From NCBI RefSeq assembly GCF_900141855.1, contig NZ_FQYU01000002.1:806001-870000 (forward strand): DNA of 64,000 bases. Reading direction: 5' to 3'. Under the pieces are notes generated by a model that made no database searches, was not told the DNA's origin, and saw only the letters and a program-made list of their open reading frames with translations. Source of the DNA: Pseudozobellia thermophila (GTDB lineage Bacteria; Bacteroidota; Bacteroidia; Flavobacteriales; Flavobacteriaceae). The translations under genes and the position numbers were made by a program. Below, piece after piece: positions 25,905-36,085 of this stretch. The number at the start of each line of letters is the position of its first letter. The first letter of the stretch is position 1.

Positions 25905-27320
25905 TTACAGCATTGTGGTCGGGCAGACATACTCCGATGTCTTGATTCCGGTGTTTTTGATCTCGTCGAACCCACCGACCACATCGACAAAATTGTTCCA
26001 CCCCCGCTGCTTTAAGATCGAAGCGGCGATCATGCTGCGATATCCGCCGGCACAATAGACCACAAAGGGTTTTTCCTTGGGAAACTGTGCCAAGTGCTGG
26101 TTGATCTCGTTGAGCGGAATGTTGATCGAGCCTATAACGTGCTCCGAATCGAACTCGCTTTTCTTGCGCACGTCGATAAGCAGGGGTTTCTCGGAAACAT
26201 AGGCCTTCTCTAGTTCTTCGGGGGCAATACGGTTCAGGGTTTCATATTCCCGCTTGGCCTCCTTCCAGGCATCGAAGCCTCCCTTTAAGTAGCCTATGGT
26301 ATGGTCATAACCTACACGCGACAATCGGGTAATGGCCTCTTCTTGCCTATCGGGATAGGTAATGAGAAGGATTTCCTGCCTTACATCGGGAATCATTTCG
26401 CCCACCCATTGGGCAAAGTTTCCGTCCAAGCCGATATTGATGCTATTGGGAACGAATCCCTTGGCAAAATCGGCGGCATCCCTTGTATCCAACATCAGGG
26501 CCCCGGTTTCGTTGGCCACCGCTTCGAAGGCCTCGGGCGACAGGGGCTTTTGGGCACGGTCCATAACCATATCGAGGCTATCGTAGCCCTTAATGTTCAT
26601 CAATACGTTCTGGGGGAAGTAGCCGGGGGGCGTGGTAAGTCCGGTCAACAGGGCCTCGATAAACTCTTCCTTGCCCATATCGGCCCTTAGGGCGTAATTG
26701 GTTTTCTTTTGATGGCCCAAGGTATCGGTAGTTTCACTGCTCATCATCTTACCGCAGGCCGAACCGGCCCCGTGGTTGGGATATACGATCAGGTCGTCGG
26801 CCAAGGGCATTATTTTGTTGCGCAAAGAATCGTACAGATGGCCGGCCAACTTCTCTTGGGTCAGGTCTTCCACTACGTGTTGCGCCAAATCGGGCCTACC
26901 CACATCGCCGATAAACAAGGTATCTCCGGTGATGATTCCGTGCTCCTTCCCGTTTTCATCGATCAACAGGTAGGTCGTACTCTCCATGGTATGCCCCGGG
27001 GTGTGAATGGCCTTTACCTTGTAATCGCCCACATTGAAAATTTGGCCGTCTTTGGCGATGATCGCCTCGTAACCCGGTTTTGCCGTAGGGCCGAAAACGA
27101 TATCGGCACCTGTCTTCTTTTTTAAATCGAGATGACCACTGACAAAATCGGCGTGAAAATGGGTCTCGAAAACGTATTTGATCTTGGCATTGTCCTTTCT
27201 TGCCCTATCGATATAGGGTTGCACCTCGCGGAGCGGGTCAAAAATGGCGGCCTCCCCCTTGCTTTCAAGGTAATAGGCGGCATGCGCCAAACATCCTGTA
27301 TAAATTTGTTCTATCTTCAT
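25905..27320 (-). CDS. Persulfide dioxygenase (MBL fold) fused to two rhodanese domains
   Basis: A 471-residue protein. Residues 1-230 form an ETHE1-like metallo-beta-lactamase domain: THFHADFVSGH supplies His54, His56, Asp58 and His63, later HTPGHTMES and GDTLFIGDVGRPD. A first rhodanese domain (about 265-350) has no cysteine in its active loop (LLITYPDRQEEA) and is probably structural. The second (about 365-470) has VYCAGGYRSM with the catalytic Cys. ETHE1-type enzymes oxidise glutathione persulfide to sulfite, and the rhodanese part supplies or receives sulfane sulfur. Together with an SQR-like flavoprotein (1-416) it would complete sulfide oxidation, though these genes are 25 kb apart here. 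A palindrome for a Crp/Fnr-type regulator lies 61 bases before the start. Confidence 0.85.
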   Translation of the reverse strand: MKIEQIYTGCLAHAAYYLESKGEAAIFDPLREVQPYIDRARKDNAKIKYVFETHFHADFVSGHLDLKKKTGADIVFGPTAKPGYEAIIAKDGQIFNVGDYKVKAIHTPGHTMESTTYLLIDENGKEHGIITGDTLFIGDVGRPDLAQHVVEDLTQEKLAGHLYDSLRNKIMPLADDLIVYPNHGAGSACGKMMSSETTDTLGHQKKTNYALRADMGKEEFIEALLTGLTTPPGYFPQNVLMNIKGYDSLDMVMDRAQKPLSPEAFEAVANETGALMLDTRDAADFAKGFVPNSINIGLDGNFAQWVGEMIPDVRQEILLITYPDRQEEAITRLSRVGYDHTIGYLKGGFDAWKEAKREYETLNRIAPEELEKAYVSEKPLLIDVRKKSEFDSEHVIGSINIPLNEINQHLAQFPKEKPFVVYCAGGYRSMIAASILKQRGWNNFVDVVGGFDEIKNTGIKTSEYVCPTTML

Positions 27321-27380
27321 GATAATCTGCTTTACTTTTTTTGATTCAGGTAAAACTACAATGACCTAAAAACCTGTGCA

Positions 27381-27394
27381 GTAACTTTGGTTAC
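27381..27394. promoter_or_regulatory. Palindrome GTAAC-TTTG-GTTAC, candidate Crp/Fnr site
   Basis: Perfect 5-base inverted arms separated by 4 bases, in the gap 27321-27701 upstream of the persulfide dioxygenase. The form matches a two-fold Crp/Fnr-type site and a Crp/Fnr gene is in the same cluster. No other gene or repeat is visible in that gap, which also holds the promoter of the divergent metallo-hydrolase. Confidence 0.4.
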
Positions 27395-27701
27395 AAAGCT
27401 GCTGGTTTTTGCCCAAGTCCGGAATGACTTTTGTCAGCTCAAAAAATTTAAGGCACTTTCTTATTTGGACCCGTATGTAAAATTTAAACATCGATTTCCC
27501 ATCGACAAGAAAATTCCATAGGTGTAGACTTTTACGTATTTTGCACTTTTTTTATATAAGATGCCGCGACCGATATCCCAGGCCGAACAAACACCGATAT
27601 ATAATCGGCAGGCGGCCTTATCATCGACCAGGGATTTTATATAAAGGGCGAAGTTTGACAAACGGTCGCCATGGGCCCTTGGGCCATAATTTACTTCCAT
27701 A

Positions 27702-28829
27702 ATGCTTAAAATTTTAAAGAAGATAGTTATGTGGACAACCCTATCCGTCGTATCGGTAATCGTTCTATTGATCGGTGCCGTGGCCATTTTTGTAAATACG
27801 AGTCCGCAAATGGGCCAACCGCCCAAGGGTTCCGATCTGGAGCGCATCCGGAAATCGGGGAACTACGAAGGGGGCAGTTTTATCAACCCGATGGAAACGA
27901 GCACCGGCGATATCTGGGCGGCCCTTAAGGAAATGCCCAAGATGCTTTTCGACGATTCGAACAACCCGCACCGGCCCTTGCCCGTGGCCTTTGTCGACGA
28001 AGCCCTGCGCAAGGCCGATAGCGCAACACACCTCACTTGGTTCGGCCATTCGGCCTTTCTGCTCGAATTGCAGGGCCAACGCATCCTGATCGATCCCATG
28101 CTGGGCGACGTCGCATCGCCCGTACCCTTTGGCACCAAGCGCTTTGCCTACCAAAGAAATATTCCCCTTGAACAATTAAGGGATATCGACGTAGTCGTCA
28201 TTTCGCACGACCATTACGATCATTTGGATTACCCCAGCATCATAGGCTTAAAAAACGAAATAAAGCATTTCATCACTCCCTTGGGGGTGGGATCCCACCT
28301 TAAATCGTGGGGAGTTCCTTCCGAAAAAATTACCGAGCTCGATTGGTGGGAAAGTGTCCGGATGGGCGGAATAGATTACACGTCGGCGCCTTCCCGACAT
28401 TTTTCGGGCCGTGGACTTACCGACCGAGATGCCACCCAATGGGCCAGTTGGATACTTAAGGCCCGCGACCAAAACATCTATTTTAGCGGTGACAGTGGCT
28501 ATGGCCCCCATTTTCGGGAAATCGGGGAGAAATACGGCCCCTTTGACCTTGCCATGATGGAATGCGGGCAATACAATAAGGCTTGGAGCAACATTCACAT
28601 GATGCCCGAAGAAACCGTACAGGCGGCCATGGATGTTAATGCCAAGGTAACCCTGCCCATACACTGGGGCGCTTTTCGACTGGCACCGCACGGCTGGACG
28701 GAATCGGTCGAACGCTTTACCCAAGCCGCCGATAAAAACGAATTGCCCTACCTCCTTCCCGAAATCGGGGAACGCTTTCGACTGGGCAACGATTTTCCAA
28801 AAAGGACCTGGTGGACACAGGCCCTATGA
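27702..28829 (+). CDS. MBL-fold metallo-hydrolase with N-terminal membrane helix (UlaG/NAPE-PLD-like)
   Basis: A 375-residue protein with an N-terminal hydrophobic helix (about 10-31, MWTTLSVVSVIVLLIGAVAI), so it is membrane anchored or exported. The hydrolase domain has HLTWFGHSAFLLELQGQRIL, the zinc motif VISHDHYDHLDY (about 167-178), YFSGDSGYGPHF, and a final PIHWGAFRL histidine. This is the Lactamase_B_2 family, whose members include L-ascorbate-6-phosphate lactonase UlaG and N-acyl-phosphatidylethanolamine phospholipase D. A phosphodiesterase or lipid-related role is plausible because of the membrane anchor, but the substrate is unknown. It is divergent from the sulfur cluster and convergent with the rhamnose mutarotase gene. 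Confidence 0.75.
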   Translation: MLKILKKIVMWTTLSVVSVIVLLIGAVAIFVNTSPQMGQPPKGSDLERIRKSGNYEGGSFINPMETSTGDIWAALKEMPKMLFDDSNNPHRPLPVAFVDEALRKADSATHLTWFGHSAFLLELQGQRILIDPMLGDVASPVPFGTKRFAYQRNIPLEQLRDIDVVVISHDHYDHLDYPSIIGLKNEIKHFITPLGVGSHLKSWGVPSEKITELDWWESVRMGGIDYTSAPSRHFSGRGLTDRDATQWASWILKARDQNIYFSGDSGYGPHFREIGEKYGPFDLAMMECGQYNKAWSNIHMMPEETVQAAMDVNAKVTLPIHWGAFRLAPHGWTESVERFTQAADKNELPYLLPEIGERFRLGNDFPKRTWWTQAL

Positions 28830-28903
28830 TCCCTTGAAATCGGGATGCCCTGCCAGTAAAACCTACCCCACCCGGCCTTTCTTTGCGAGGCCATTCAGGT
28901 GTT

Positions 28904-29218
28904 CTAGGGCATGTAAAACACCTGCTCCAAGTCTTTCGAGACCGGACTATCGTCTTCGTTCGTTTCCATAAGGTCGGCCATGTACCCCCACCATTTTCTA
29001 CATATTTCGGTATCGGCGATCGCATCCCACTTTTCTTCGGATTCCACCTCGGCATATCCGAATAGAATATCGGTCTCGGCATCTAAAAATATACTGTAAT
29101 TATGCACCCCGTGCTCCTTTAGCACCGCTTCCAGCTCGGGCCAAATGGGGTTGTGCCTTTGGGTATACACGTCGATTTTATCGCGATATACCTTCATTTT
29201 AAACGCTTTTCGAATCAT
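28904..29218 (-). CDS. rhaM: L-rhamnose mutarotase
   Basis: A 104-residue protein, the usual length of RhaM. It is a ferredoxin-like alpha/beta barrel monomer with the family signatures [20 protein letters not shown] (the active-site His) and [21 protein letters not shown], and the C-terminal WWGYMADLM. It interconverts alpha- and beta-L-rhamnose in the cytoplasm. I chose ATG 29218 ([11 protein letters not shown]) rather than upstream starts, because the protein aligns from there. Its presence beside a sulfatase and a sulfatase-GH78 fusion indicates that rhamnose is released from a sulfated polysaccharide and then metabolised. The rest of the rhamnose pathway is not in this window. Confidence 0.9.
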   Translation of the reverse strand: MIRKAFKMKVYRDKIDVYTQRHNPIWPELEAVLKEHGVHNYSIFLDAETDILFGYAEVESEEKWDAIADTEICRKWWGYMADLMETNEDDSPVSKDLEQVFYMP

Positions 29219-29422
29219 ATACATCGGTTTTTGCCCCCTTTTTCCGCCAGGGTATCCCAAAAATAAGATGGGTTCGGGGCTTATCCGTCCTGTACCGTGC
29301 TGCAGCCCGGTCTTGATCGGAGTATCGGCATACGGCATAGTACAGGACGGATATCCGCGCAAACCCCTTTATCTTGCCTTGACAAACATTGACCCTAAAC
29401 CACAAACACCCCAACCCGTTTT

Positions 29423-30874
29423 ATGAAAAAAAAGACAACAAACCGTTTCTACCAGCACCTATTGTTTTTTTGTCTGATAGGTATCGCACTGTCATGTAAG
29501 GAAAAGGAAACCGCATCGCAGGAAAGAGCGCGGCCCAATGTACTGGTAGTCTTGACCGACCAATGGCGGGCCCAGGCAACCGGTTATGCCGGGGACCCCA
29601 ATATCAGCACCCCCCACCTCGACCGGCTGGCCGCCGAGAGCGTCAACTTTAAAAATGCCGTATCGGGCATGCCGGTCTGTTCCCCCTTTCGGGCATCGCT
29701 ATTGACCGGACAACGACCCTTGACCCACGGCGTGTTTATGAACGATGTTCAGCTCGACACCAATGCGGTGACCCTTGCCAAAGTGTTCAACAAGGCCGGA
29801 TACGACACAGGCTATATCGGCAAATGGCATTTGGACGGCCATGGCCGGCTTCAAAACGTTGCCCCGGGCAAGAGAAGGCAGGGCTTTCAATTCTGGAAGG
29901 GCAACGAATGTACCCACAACTACAACCATTCGGTGTATTACGACAACGATGATCCCGAACGAAAAATTTGGGAGGGCTACGATACCTTTGGGCAGACCGA
30001 TGCCGCCATCGAATATATTTCGGAACGGAAACCGTCGAAAAACCCCTTTATGATAATCCTTTCCTACGGCACCCCACATGCCCCCTACCATACGGCGCCA
30101 GAGGAATACCGAAGGCGTTTCGACCCCGAAAAGATCCAGCTTCGCGACAATGTGCCCGACAGTCTCAAGGCACGGGCAAGAAAAGATCTGGCCGGATACT
30201 ACGCCCATATTGCGGCCATCGACGATATGATCGGCAAGATCATAGCGAACCTCAAAGAAAGCGGTCAATACGAAAACACCCTGATCCTCTTTACTTCGGA
30301 CCACGGGGACCTGCTAGGTTCCCACGGGGCCTATAAAAAACAGCAACCCTACGAAGAAGCGGCCCGGGTACCCATGTTGTTCCGTATTCCCGAAAGCCTA
30401 AAAATCGCCCCAGGGGAACGAAATGCCCTGATGAACTCCGAAGACCTGATGCCGACCCTTTTAGGCCTGTGCGATATTGCCATACCCAATACCGTTGAGG
30501 GAATCAACTACCGCCCCTATATGGAAGGGAAGGAAGAAATAGGCGATGCCACCTTACTGACCTGCGTACAACCTTTCGGACAGTGGAACAAGGTACAGCA
30601 CGGAGGTAGGGAATACAGGGCCCTAAAAACACGACAATACACCTATGCTAGGGACCTGGAAGGGCCATGGCTGCTTTTCGACAACCAAAAAGACCCCTAC
30701 CAATTGAACAATCTTGTGGGCAATGAGGCCTATGCCGATCTACAGGAAGAATTGGACAGGCAGTTGACCGCACGGCTTAAGGAAACGGGCGACGAGTTTC
30801 TTCCCGGTATGACCTATATCGAAAAATGGGGATATCCCGTGGATGAAACGGGCACGGTACCCTATACCCATTAA
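29423..30874 (+). CDS. Sulfatase (S1 family), lipoprotein
   Basis: A 483-residue S1 sulfatase. The signal peptide ends in lipobox ALSC (Cys25). The catalytic motif is PVCSPFRASLLTG, with Cys86 to be converted to formylglycine and Arg90. Other conserved parts are NVLVVLTDQWRAQATG (metal ligand Asp), GYIGKWHLDG, LFTSDHGDLLGSHG and, towards the C-terminus, LFDNQKDPYQLNNLV, the usual end segment of the group. It should remove sulfate esters from an algal polysaccharide in the periplasm or at the cell surface. It is convergent with the sulfatase-GH78 gene, separated by a shared terminator, and divergent from rhaM, forming a rhamnose-related locus. No maturation enzyme is encoded in the window. Confidence 0.85.
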   Translation: MKKKTTNRFYQHLLFFCLIGIALSCKEKETASQERARPNVLVVLTDQWRAQATGYAGDPNISTPHLDRLAAESVNFKNAVSGMPVCSPFRASLLTGQRPLTHGVFMNDVQLDTNAVTLAKVFNKAGYDTGYIGKWHLDGHGRLQNVAPGKRRQGFQFWKGNECTHNYNHSVYYDNDDPERKIWEGYDTFGQTDAAIEYISERKPSKNPFMIILSYGTPHAPYHTAPEEYRRRFDPEKIQLRDNVPDSLKARARKDLAGYYAHIAAIDDMIGKIIANLKESGQYENTLILFTSDHGDLLGSHGAYKKQQPYEEAARVPMLFRIPESLKIAPGERNALMNSEDLMPTLLGLCDIAIPNTVEGINYRPYMEGKEEIGDATLLTCVQPFGQWNKVQHGGREYRALKTRQYTYARDLEGPWLLFDNQKDPYQLNNLVGNEAYADLQEELDRQLTARLKETGDEFLPGMTYIEKWGYPVDETGTVPYTH

Positions 30875-30895
30875 ACCCAATACGACAAAGAAAAT

Positions 30896-30927
30896 GAACA
30901 AGGCAGGTGTAAAAACCTGCCTTGTTC
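30896..30927. terminator. Bidirectional terminator between two sulfatase genes
   Basis: GAACAAGGCAGGT (30896-30908) and ACCTGCCTTGTTC (30915-30927) form a perfect 13-bp stem with a 6-base loop, followed by CCGTTT on the plus strand. It lies between convergent genes ending at 30874 and 30954. Confidence 0.85.
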
Positions 30928-30953
30928 CGTTTAAGCTACAATGTACAAGGGGC

Positions 30954-33900
30954 CTAAAAAGAATTGACCACCAATTTTATTTCGTGCTTACCGGGCCCTA
31001 AACGCACCGAACCGAAGGCGGCGTTTACCTTCTTTCCATTGTGCATAAGTACTTTTTGGGGCGACGGTACGATTTCGAACTCCGCCACCATATTGGCCGG
31101 AATCTCTATCCCGTAAACCTGGAGCCTGGGGCTTAGGTAGGTATATTTGGCCTTTATGCTTCCCTTTATGGTAGGTACCTCGATACTGCTATTTTTCAAG
31201 TCGCCCATTTGCGGTTTTATGGAGGCGATGCCAAAACCGGGGGTTTTGGGCTTAATGCCCCAAAGTCCGCGCGGAATGATATTGGCCGGTACGGCGCCCC
31301 ATGCGTGGTTCCAATCCAGGTTGTTCTTATACTTTAGGTCCCAAGCTTCGAGGGTCATCGTAGAACCGATACGGATCATATTGTACCAGCTGCGGTCGCT
31401 GGTATCGGTCAAGAGGTCCAAGGCGTAATCCGCCGCCCCGGCATTGTAGAGTCCGTCCATCAAATATTGCGAACCATAGACGCTACAGGCCATACCCCGC
31501 GACTTTATATGTTCGACCACCGAAGGGATATGCTCTTCGGGCACCATATTGAAGGCCAGGGGCAGCATGTTGGCATGCAGTGCCGCATGGTCGGTTCCGA
31601 TACCATCGACATAAACACCCCTTTTGGGGTCGAACATCTTTTCGTTGACCGCCTTTTTGGCCTTCAGGGCCCGAAGTTCAAAATCCAAAGCTTCCTGGGT
31701 CTTGCCCAGTACTTTGGCAAATTCGGACATAATGACCATGTTCTGGTAATAAAAGGCGTTCACCACCGTGTTGTAATCCTTGAAGACATAGCCATCGCGC
31801 TCCCCTTTGTTCGAAGGGTCTCCTCCCCATCCGGCCGAGGGCCAATCAACGATATCCCTGAAGGTCTCTTTCATCTGCTTGGGGAAGCCCAGCTTGGCCA
31901 TCAGTTCGGGGGTCATTTTCTTTGAGGTTATCAAGCCGTCTTCATTGGCCAGCTCATACAAGGTCTTGTATTTTAGGCGATCGTAATACGTTTCGATAAG
32001 TTCGGTATTGCCCGTATACATATAATCGGCATAAAACATAAGCGCCACGTGCTGTTGCCACTCCGTAGGCCAGGTAGGGTGTTCCATAAAATACTCTATG
32101 GTCTGTCGGGCTATGGCGTATTCCCGATCCATGGTATAGTGGCTCAATTGGTTCAAATAGGCATCGGCCTCATAGGGAATGCGCTCGCGGTCACCATCGA
32201 CGTACAAGCCGTTAAAGGTAGTGGCCTTAATGGTGTACTTGCACAGGTCCGACACCTGGTTCAAGATATCATCGGAACTCGAAAAACTACTCGTGTCGTC
32301 TTCCCAGTAGCTGTGGTGCGCCAATTGGGTAAAGTTTTCGGCGGTCACCGGTTCCTTGGCCCCCTCGACCTCGAGGTACCTAAAGGGCATCAAGACCGGA
32401 AAGCCCTTGGGCAAGGGCAAGGCCTTACCGGGCAGCGTATTGCGCTTGTCGGGCCTTATTTGCAATTGGTATTCGGTCTGATCGGGTCCTACCTCCACTT
32501 TGATTTCCTGGTGCCTGATGTGGCTTTTTTCAAAGGGCTTTCTGTTGATCCGTTCCCCATCCAACTGCTCCCCTATCCGAAAAACAAGCGTTTCCTTGGA
32601 TTTGGCCCGATAGGTAAAATCGAGCGTCGCGAAGGCCGCCTTTCCGAAATCGGCGAAATAGGTGTTCCCTCTTTTTTCAAACCGCACCGGTTTTATCTTA
32701 TCGACCTGAAAACGGTTCGGTGTGGTTAGGGTCGCCTTGGGATTCCCCATGGTAAACGACTGCGGTTCGGAATACCTTGAAAGCCGGTTGTCGATATCCC
32801 AGATACGTACCTTCCAATAGTAGGTTTCCCCGGCCTTTAGTTTTTCGCCCCCGTGTTCTATTTCCGACGAGGCATTGGTTCGCACTTGGCCGCTATCCCA
32901 AACATCGCCGATATTGTTATCGATATTTTCCTTGGACGATGCCACCAATAGTTGATAGGCCGATTGCGAAACGGCCCCCTTCGGAACTACCCAGCCGTAT
33001 TCGGGCTTGGGGTCGATTACGGTAACCCCTTCGGTATTTCGTATCCACTCCACTATCAAATCACTGGGCCCCTGTGAATACGCATCGGAATATTGCAGGA
33101 TCAATTGATCGGTCTTTTTTCGGAAGGCCTTCAACTTATCGGCGTATTTTGGATTTTTGGCCAGGTTATGTACCTCCTTGGGGTCGTCCTTTAGATAGTA
33201 CAGCTCTTCAAAAGACTTATCGTTCACGTAGCGGAAGTACTTCCAGTCCTTGGTGCGCACCCCCTCGCTTGGCGGAATATGCTCAAACTCCCATAGGTGC
33301 TCGATCAAAACCGTATCGCGCCCCAGGTCTTTGGTCGATTTTTCAACGATGGGCACAAGGCTTTTGCCCTGCCATGTATCGGGCCAGTCAACCCCGGCGA
33401 GGTCAAGAATGGTTGGGGCCACATCGACGTTCAAGGCAAAGGCTTCGCTGTCTTTCTGGTTCTTCACCCTGGGGTCATAGACCACCAAGGGCACGCGAAC
33501 GGAATTATCGTACAGTAGCCATTTGCCTGCCAGCTGCCGTTCGCCCAAGAAGTAACCGTTGTCGCCCATTAAGATAATAACCGTGTTTTTATCGAGTCCC
33601 TTTTTCTTCAATTCGGACCTGATTTTTGCGATCTCGCGATCAATGCCCGCGATCATCCGGTAATAGCCCTTTACACTGTGCTGGTATTTCTCGGGGGTAT
33701 CGTAGCGCCAGGTCCAGCGCAAACGGTTAAACCCGTCGCGAACAAACTGTGGCTGGGCCTCAAAATACTTGTCCTCGGCCAGATCCGGACCAGGCATGTC
33801 CATATCCTGGAACAGGGCATCGGACTCGGGCTGCCAAAAATACTGGTCCTTGGCCGAGTCGTGGGCATGGGGAGCGCTAAAGCTCAAAGACAGGCAAAAA

Positions 33901-34472
33901 GGTTGCGAACCATCGAAGGAATCGATAAAGTCCAAGGCCTTTTGGCCCGTATAGCGGGTAAGGTGTACGGTATCCTTTCCCAAAGTCTTATAGTAGTAGC
34001 CCCGTTCATCGTTGTACCTCGTATTACGGTCGTACGATTCGTATTCGTCGAACTGCCGGTCGAGGTGATCGTAGCGAACCCCGTATTTGCCATAAAAGGC
34101 CGTATAGTATCCGTTTTCCCTTAGGATGGAAGGATAGGATTCGGCCATGTACGAATCCCGAATATTCCCTGTCTGAAAGTTAAAGCTATGCGTGCGTTCG
34201 TAGAGTCCCGTTAAGATACTGGCCCTACTGGCCGCACAGATCGGCGTGGTGACCATGGCATTCTTAAAATAGGTGCCTTCCTTGGCCAGCTTGTCCATTT
34301 CGGGCGTGGCGATGTGTTTGTTGCCCGCGTAGCCCAAGGCATCGAAGCGCTGGTCGTCGGTCAAAACAAAGATGATATTCGGCTTTTCCCCTGGCCCGGG
34401 GGACGCTTTTTGTGCCCTTGCCGGAAGAAGGCAGGCACAAAGACAGATGGCGGTCAAAATTCGTATTCCCAT
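30954..34472 (-). CDS. Bifunctional sulfatase - GH78 alpha-L-rhamnosidase fusion
   Basis: A 1172-residue exported protein. Signal peptide 1-20 (cleavage near ARA-Q). Residues about 30-480 are an S1 sulfatase: [19 protein letters not shown], active-site [15 protein letters not shown] (Cys79 and Arg83, the C-A-A-S-R variant), [12 protein letters not shown] and [10 protein letters not shown]. From about 490 the protein is a GH78 rhamnosidase: an N-terminal fibronectin-like part ([12 protein letters not shown]), then the (alpha/alpha)6 barrel with [18 protein letters not shown] (about 755-770) carrying the general acid, and a C-terminal beta-sandwich. The same fusion type (S1_25-GH78) is known from the ulvan locus of Formosa agariphila, where it desulfates and cleaves sulfated rhamnose. 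It therefore supports ulvan-like substrate use here. The large size is intact, with no frameshift. Confidence 0.9.
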   Translation of the reverse strand: MGIRILTAICLCACLLPARAQKASPGPGEKPNIIFVLTDDQRFDALGYAGNKHIATPEMDKLAKEGTYFKNAMVTTPICAASRASILTGLYERTHSFNFQTGNIRDSYMAESYPSILRENGYYTAFYGKYGVRYDHLDRQFDEYESYDRNTRYNDERGYYYKTLGKDTVHLTRYTGQKALDFIDSFDGSQPFCLSLSFSAPHAHDSAKDQYFWQPESDALFQDMDMPGPDLAEDKYFEAQPQFVRDGFNRLRWTWRYDTPEKYQHSVKGYYRMIAGIDREIAKIRSELKKKGLDKNTVIILMGDNGYFLGERQLAGKWLLYDNSVRVPLVVYDPRVKNQKDSEAFALNVDVAPTILDLAGVDWPDTWQGKSLVPIVEKSTKDLGRDTVLIEHLWEFEHIPPSEGVRTKDWKYFRYVNDKSFEELYYLKDDPKEVHNLAKNPKYADKLKAFRKKTDQLILQYSDAYSQGPSDLIVEWIRNTEGVTVIDPKPEYGWVVPKGAVSQSAYQLLVASSKENIDNNIGDVWDSGQVRTNASSEIEHGGEKLKAGETYYWKVRIWDIDNRLSRYSEPQSFTMGNPKATLTTPNRFQVDKIKPVRFEKRGNTYFADFGKAAFATLDFTYRAKSKETLVFRIGEQLDGERINRKPFEKSHIRHQEIKVEVGPDQTEYQLQIRPDKRNTLPGKALPLPKGFPVLMPFRYLEVEGAKEPVTAENFTQLAHHSYWEDDTSSFSSSDDILNQVSDLCKYTIKATTFNGLYVDGDRERIPYEADAYLNQLSHYTMDREYAIARQTIEYFMEHPTWPTEWQQHVALMFYADYMYTGNTELIETYYDRLKYKTLYELANEDGLITSKKMTPELMAKLGFPKQMKETFRDIVDWPSAGWGGDPSNKGERDGYVFKDYNTVVNAFYYQNMVIMSEFAKVLGKTQEALDFELRALKAKKAVNEKMFDPKRGVYVDGIGTDHAALHANMLPLAFNMVPEEHIPSVVEHIKSRGMACSVYGSQYLMDGLYNAGAADYALDLLTDTSDRSWYNMIRIGSTMTLEAWDLKYKNNLDWNHAWGAVPANIIPRGLWGIKPKTPGFGIASIKPQMGDLKNSSIEVPTIKGSIKAKYTYLSPRLQVYGIEIPANMVAEFEIVPSPQKVLMHNGKKVNAAFGSVRLGPGKHEIKLVVNSF

Positions 34473-34960
34473 AAATAAATGTTCTATTGGTATCGTTTAC
34501 TGCAAGTTGGCTTTCAGGTCGAAAGCAAGCTACTGAAAAATCTCCTTCAAACTTAGGTTTTATAGCGATACGCCCCATCCTGTGCTATCCTGAACAGGAA
34601 TACATGCCGCCCTAGTACCGGTTTCCCCAAAACGGTGGGCTTCGACCTTTGGCATCGAGATACCGGTGCCGTTTTAGGGCATAAGGAAGGAAATCGGCAC
34701 AATCGGGAAAAACCACCCCGAAAGGGCAGTATACATACGGCCAAACGGACTTGCCAAGGCCCCATCCCCATGCATGAAACCAACTTTAAAAAACGAAAAA
34801 ATCGTTTTGATAAAAGAATTCTCGCGAAAAGGCCATGGTTTGTGATAATTTCATGAATTTTGCACCCCTTAAAAAGGATGATCCCAAGAAGACTACCTCT
34901 GCACATTTTTGACCTATAAGGTTGGCGGTAGGGTGTCCGACCAATGAAGAATTAAACACG
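34473..34960. other. Intergenic region without a recognisable gene
   Basis: 488 bases between divergent genes. TGAATTTTGCACC near 34852-34864 resembles a Bacteroidetes -7 region for the downstream membrane-protein gene. A small stem GGTTGG/CCGACC lies at 34920-34943 just before its start. No repeat of the GC-rich family and no credible reading frame was seen. Confidence 0.45.
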
Positions 34961-35782
34961 ATGGAACTACTCTTCGCCATAAAATTGATCGTTGCCATTG
35001 CCCTTGTTATCGGCCTATCGCTTCTGGCCGAAAATGTGAGCCCCAAGGTGGCCGGGATACTATCGGGATACCCCACGGGTTCCGCCATCACCCTGTTCTT
35101 CTTCGGACTGGAGGTCAACCCCGATTATGCCGCCAAAAGTGCCGTTTACAACATGATCGGCCTTACGGCCGCCCTAAGCTTTGTGTATATCTATTACATC
35201 GCCTCAAAACATTTTGCCAAATTCAACATCCTCCTTTCTTCCCTATCGGCGATCCTGGGGTATTTTGCCGTGGTTTGGCTATTGCACCTTGTCGATATCA
35301 ACCTGATCATGGCCATAACCCTGCCCATTGCCTTTGCCTTTCTGTACCTCTATCTGTTCAAGGACATTAAGAACATCACCATAGGGACCAAGGCAAGGCT
35401 CAATTTTAAGATTCTTTTTGTCCGTGCGTTTTTTGCCTCCCTGATCATTTTGGGGATCACCAGCGTACCCAAATTCGTGGGACCGAGCTGGGCGGGACTT
35501 TTTTCGGCCTTCCCAACGACCCTCTTCCCCTTGATACTGATCATCCATTATACCTACTCGAAAGAACACGTACATACCCTTATCAAAAATGTCCCTGTGG
35601 GTATGTTTTCCCTGATCATTTACTCCTTGACCATATCGATCGTATACCCCTTGTTCGGTATCTATCTTGGTACCCTGATGTCCTTTGGCACCGCGACGCT
35701 CTACCTTCTGGTCTATACGAAGGTCAAAGGTTGGGTGAACCAGCGCAAACGCGTGACGGGGTTAAGGAAAAGAAGCTTTTAA
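34961..35782 (+). CDS. Integral membrane protein, 273 aa, with two-fold internal repeat
   Basis: A protein of about nine transmembrane helices with little soluble sequence, from ATG 34961 (MELLFAIKLIVAIALVIGL); the frame is open further upstream only from a TTG. Two similar motifs lie in its two halves: SPKVAGILSGYPTGSAITLF and VGPSWAGLFSAFPTTLFPLI. Both have the form (G/W)AG-(I/L)-(L/F)-S-x-(Y/F)-P-T in a helix turn, which suggests an internal duplication with inverted or parallel topology, as in some small transporters and GlpM-like proteins. The duplicated Pro-Thr loops could line a substrate site. No known transporter signature is present, so transport is an inference. It is followed by composite repeats. 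Confidence 0.6.
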   Translation: MELLFAIKLIVAIALVIGLSLLAENVSPKVAGILSGYPTGSAITLFFFGLEVNPDYAAKSAVYNMIGLTAALSFVYIYYIASKHFAKFNILLSSLSAILGYFAVVWLLHLVDINLIMAITLPIAFAFLYLYLFKDIKNITIGTKARLNFKILFVRAFFASLIILGITSVPKFVGPSWAGLFSAFPTTLFPLILIIHYTYSKEHVHTLIKNVPVGMFSLIIYSLTISIVYPLFGIYLGTLMSFGTATLYLLVYTKVKGWVNQRKRVTGLRKRSF

Positions 35783-36028
35783 AACACCCCTTAATAGAAC
35801 ACCCCTGAAAAGTAGCCGTAGCTACTTTGCCAGCGCGCCATCTCGATAGAACACCCCTGTAAAGTAGTGTTCCACTACTTTGCCAGCGCGCCATCTCGCC
35901 CGCTGCTAACGCAGACGGCGTCCTCAAGGGGACATTAAGCCATAGCACCTCAAAGGGGACAATTAATTCCCCACTTCGACAAGCGCCGTGCAGGCTTTGA
36001 AGGGGGTGCCCGAAGGGCGGGGGATGTA
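35781..36028 (+). repeat. Composite repeat: two hairpin units and GC-rich repeat (copy 10)
   Basis: Hairpin units AAAGTAGC-CGTA-GCTACTTT and AAAGTAGTG-TTC-CACTACTTT, each after AACACCCCTG and before GCCAGCGCGCC, are followed by GCTGCTAACGCAGACGGCGTCC, CCTCAAGGGG and the long GC-rich repeat (35966-36028). It fills the gap 35783-36085 between the membrane-protein gene and the DUF559 gene. Confidence 0.85.
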
Positions 36029-36085
36029 TTCTAAAACACCTAAAGGACACAACAAAAAACCAACTATCAAGCCCTCTGAACCACT

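Noticed and set aside
34900-34950. tRNA-like or structured RNA before the membrane protein gene
   Set aside because: Only one short stem (GGTTGG/CCGACC) is visible; no cloverleaf, anticodon arm or T-loop sequence.
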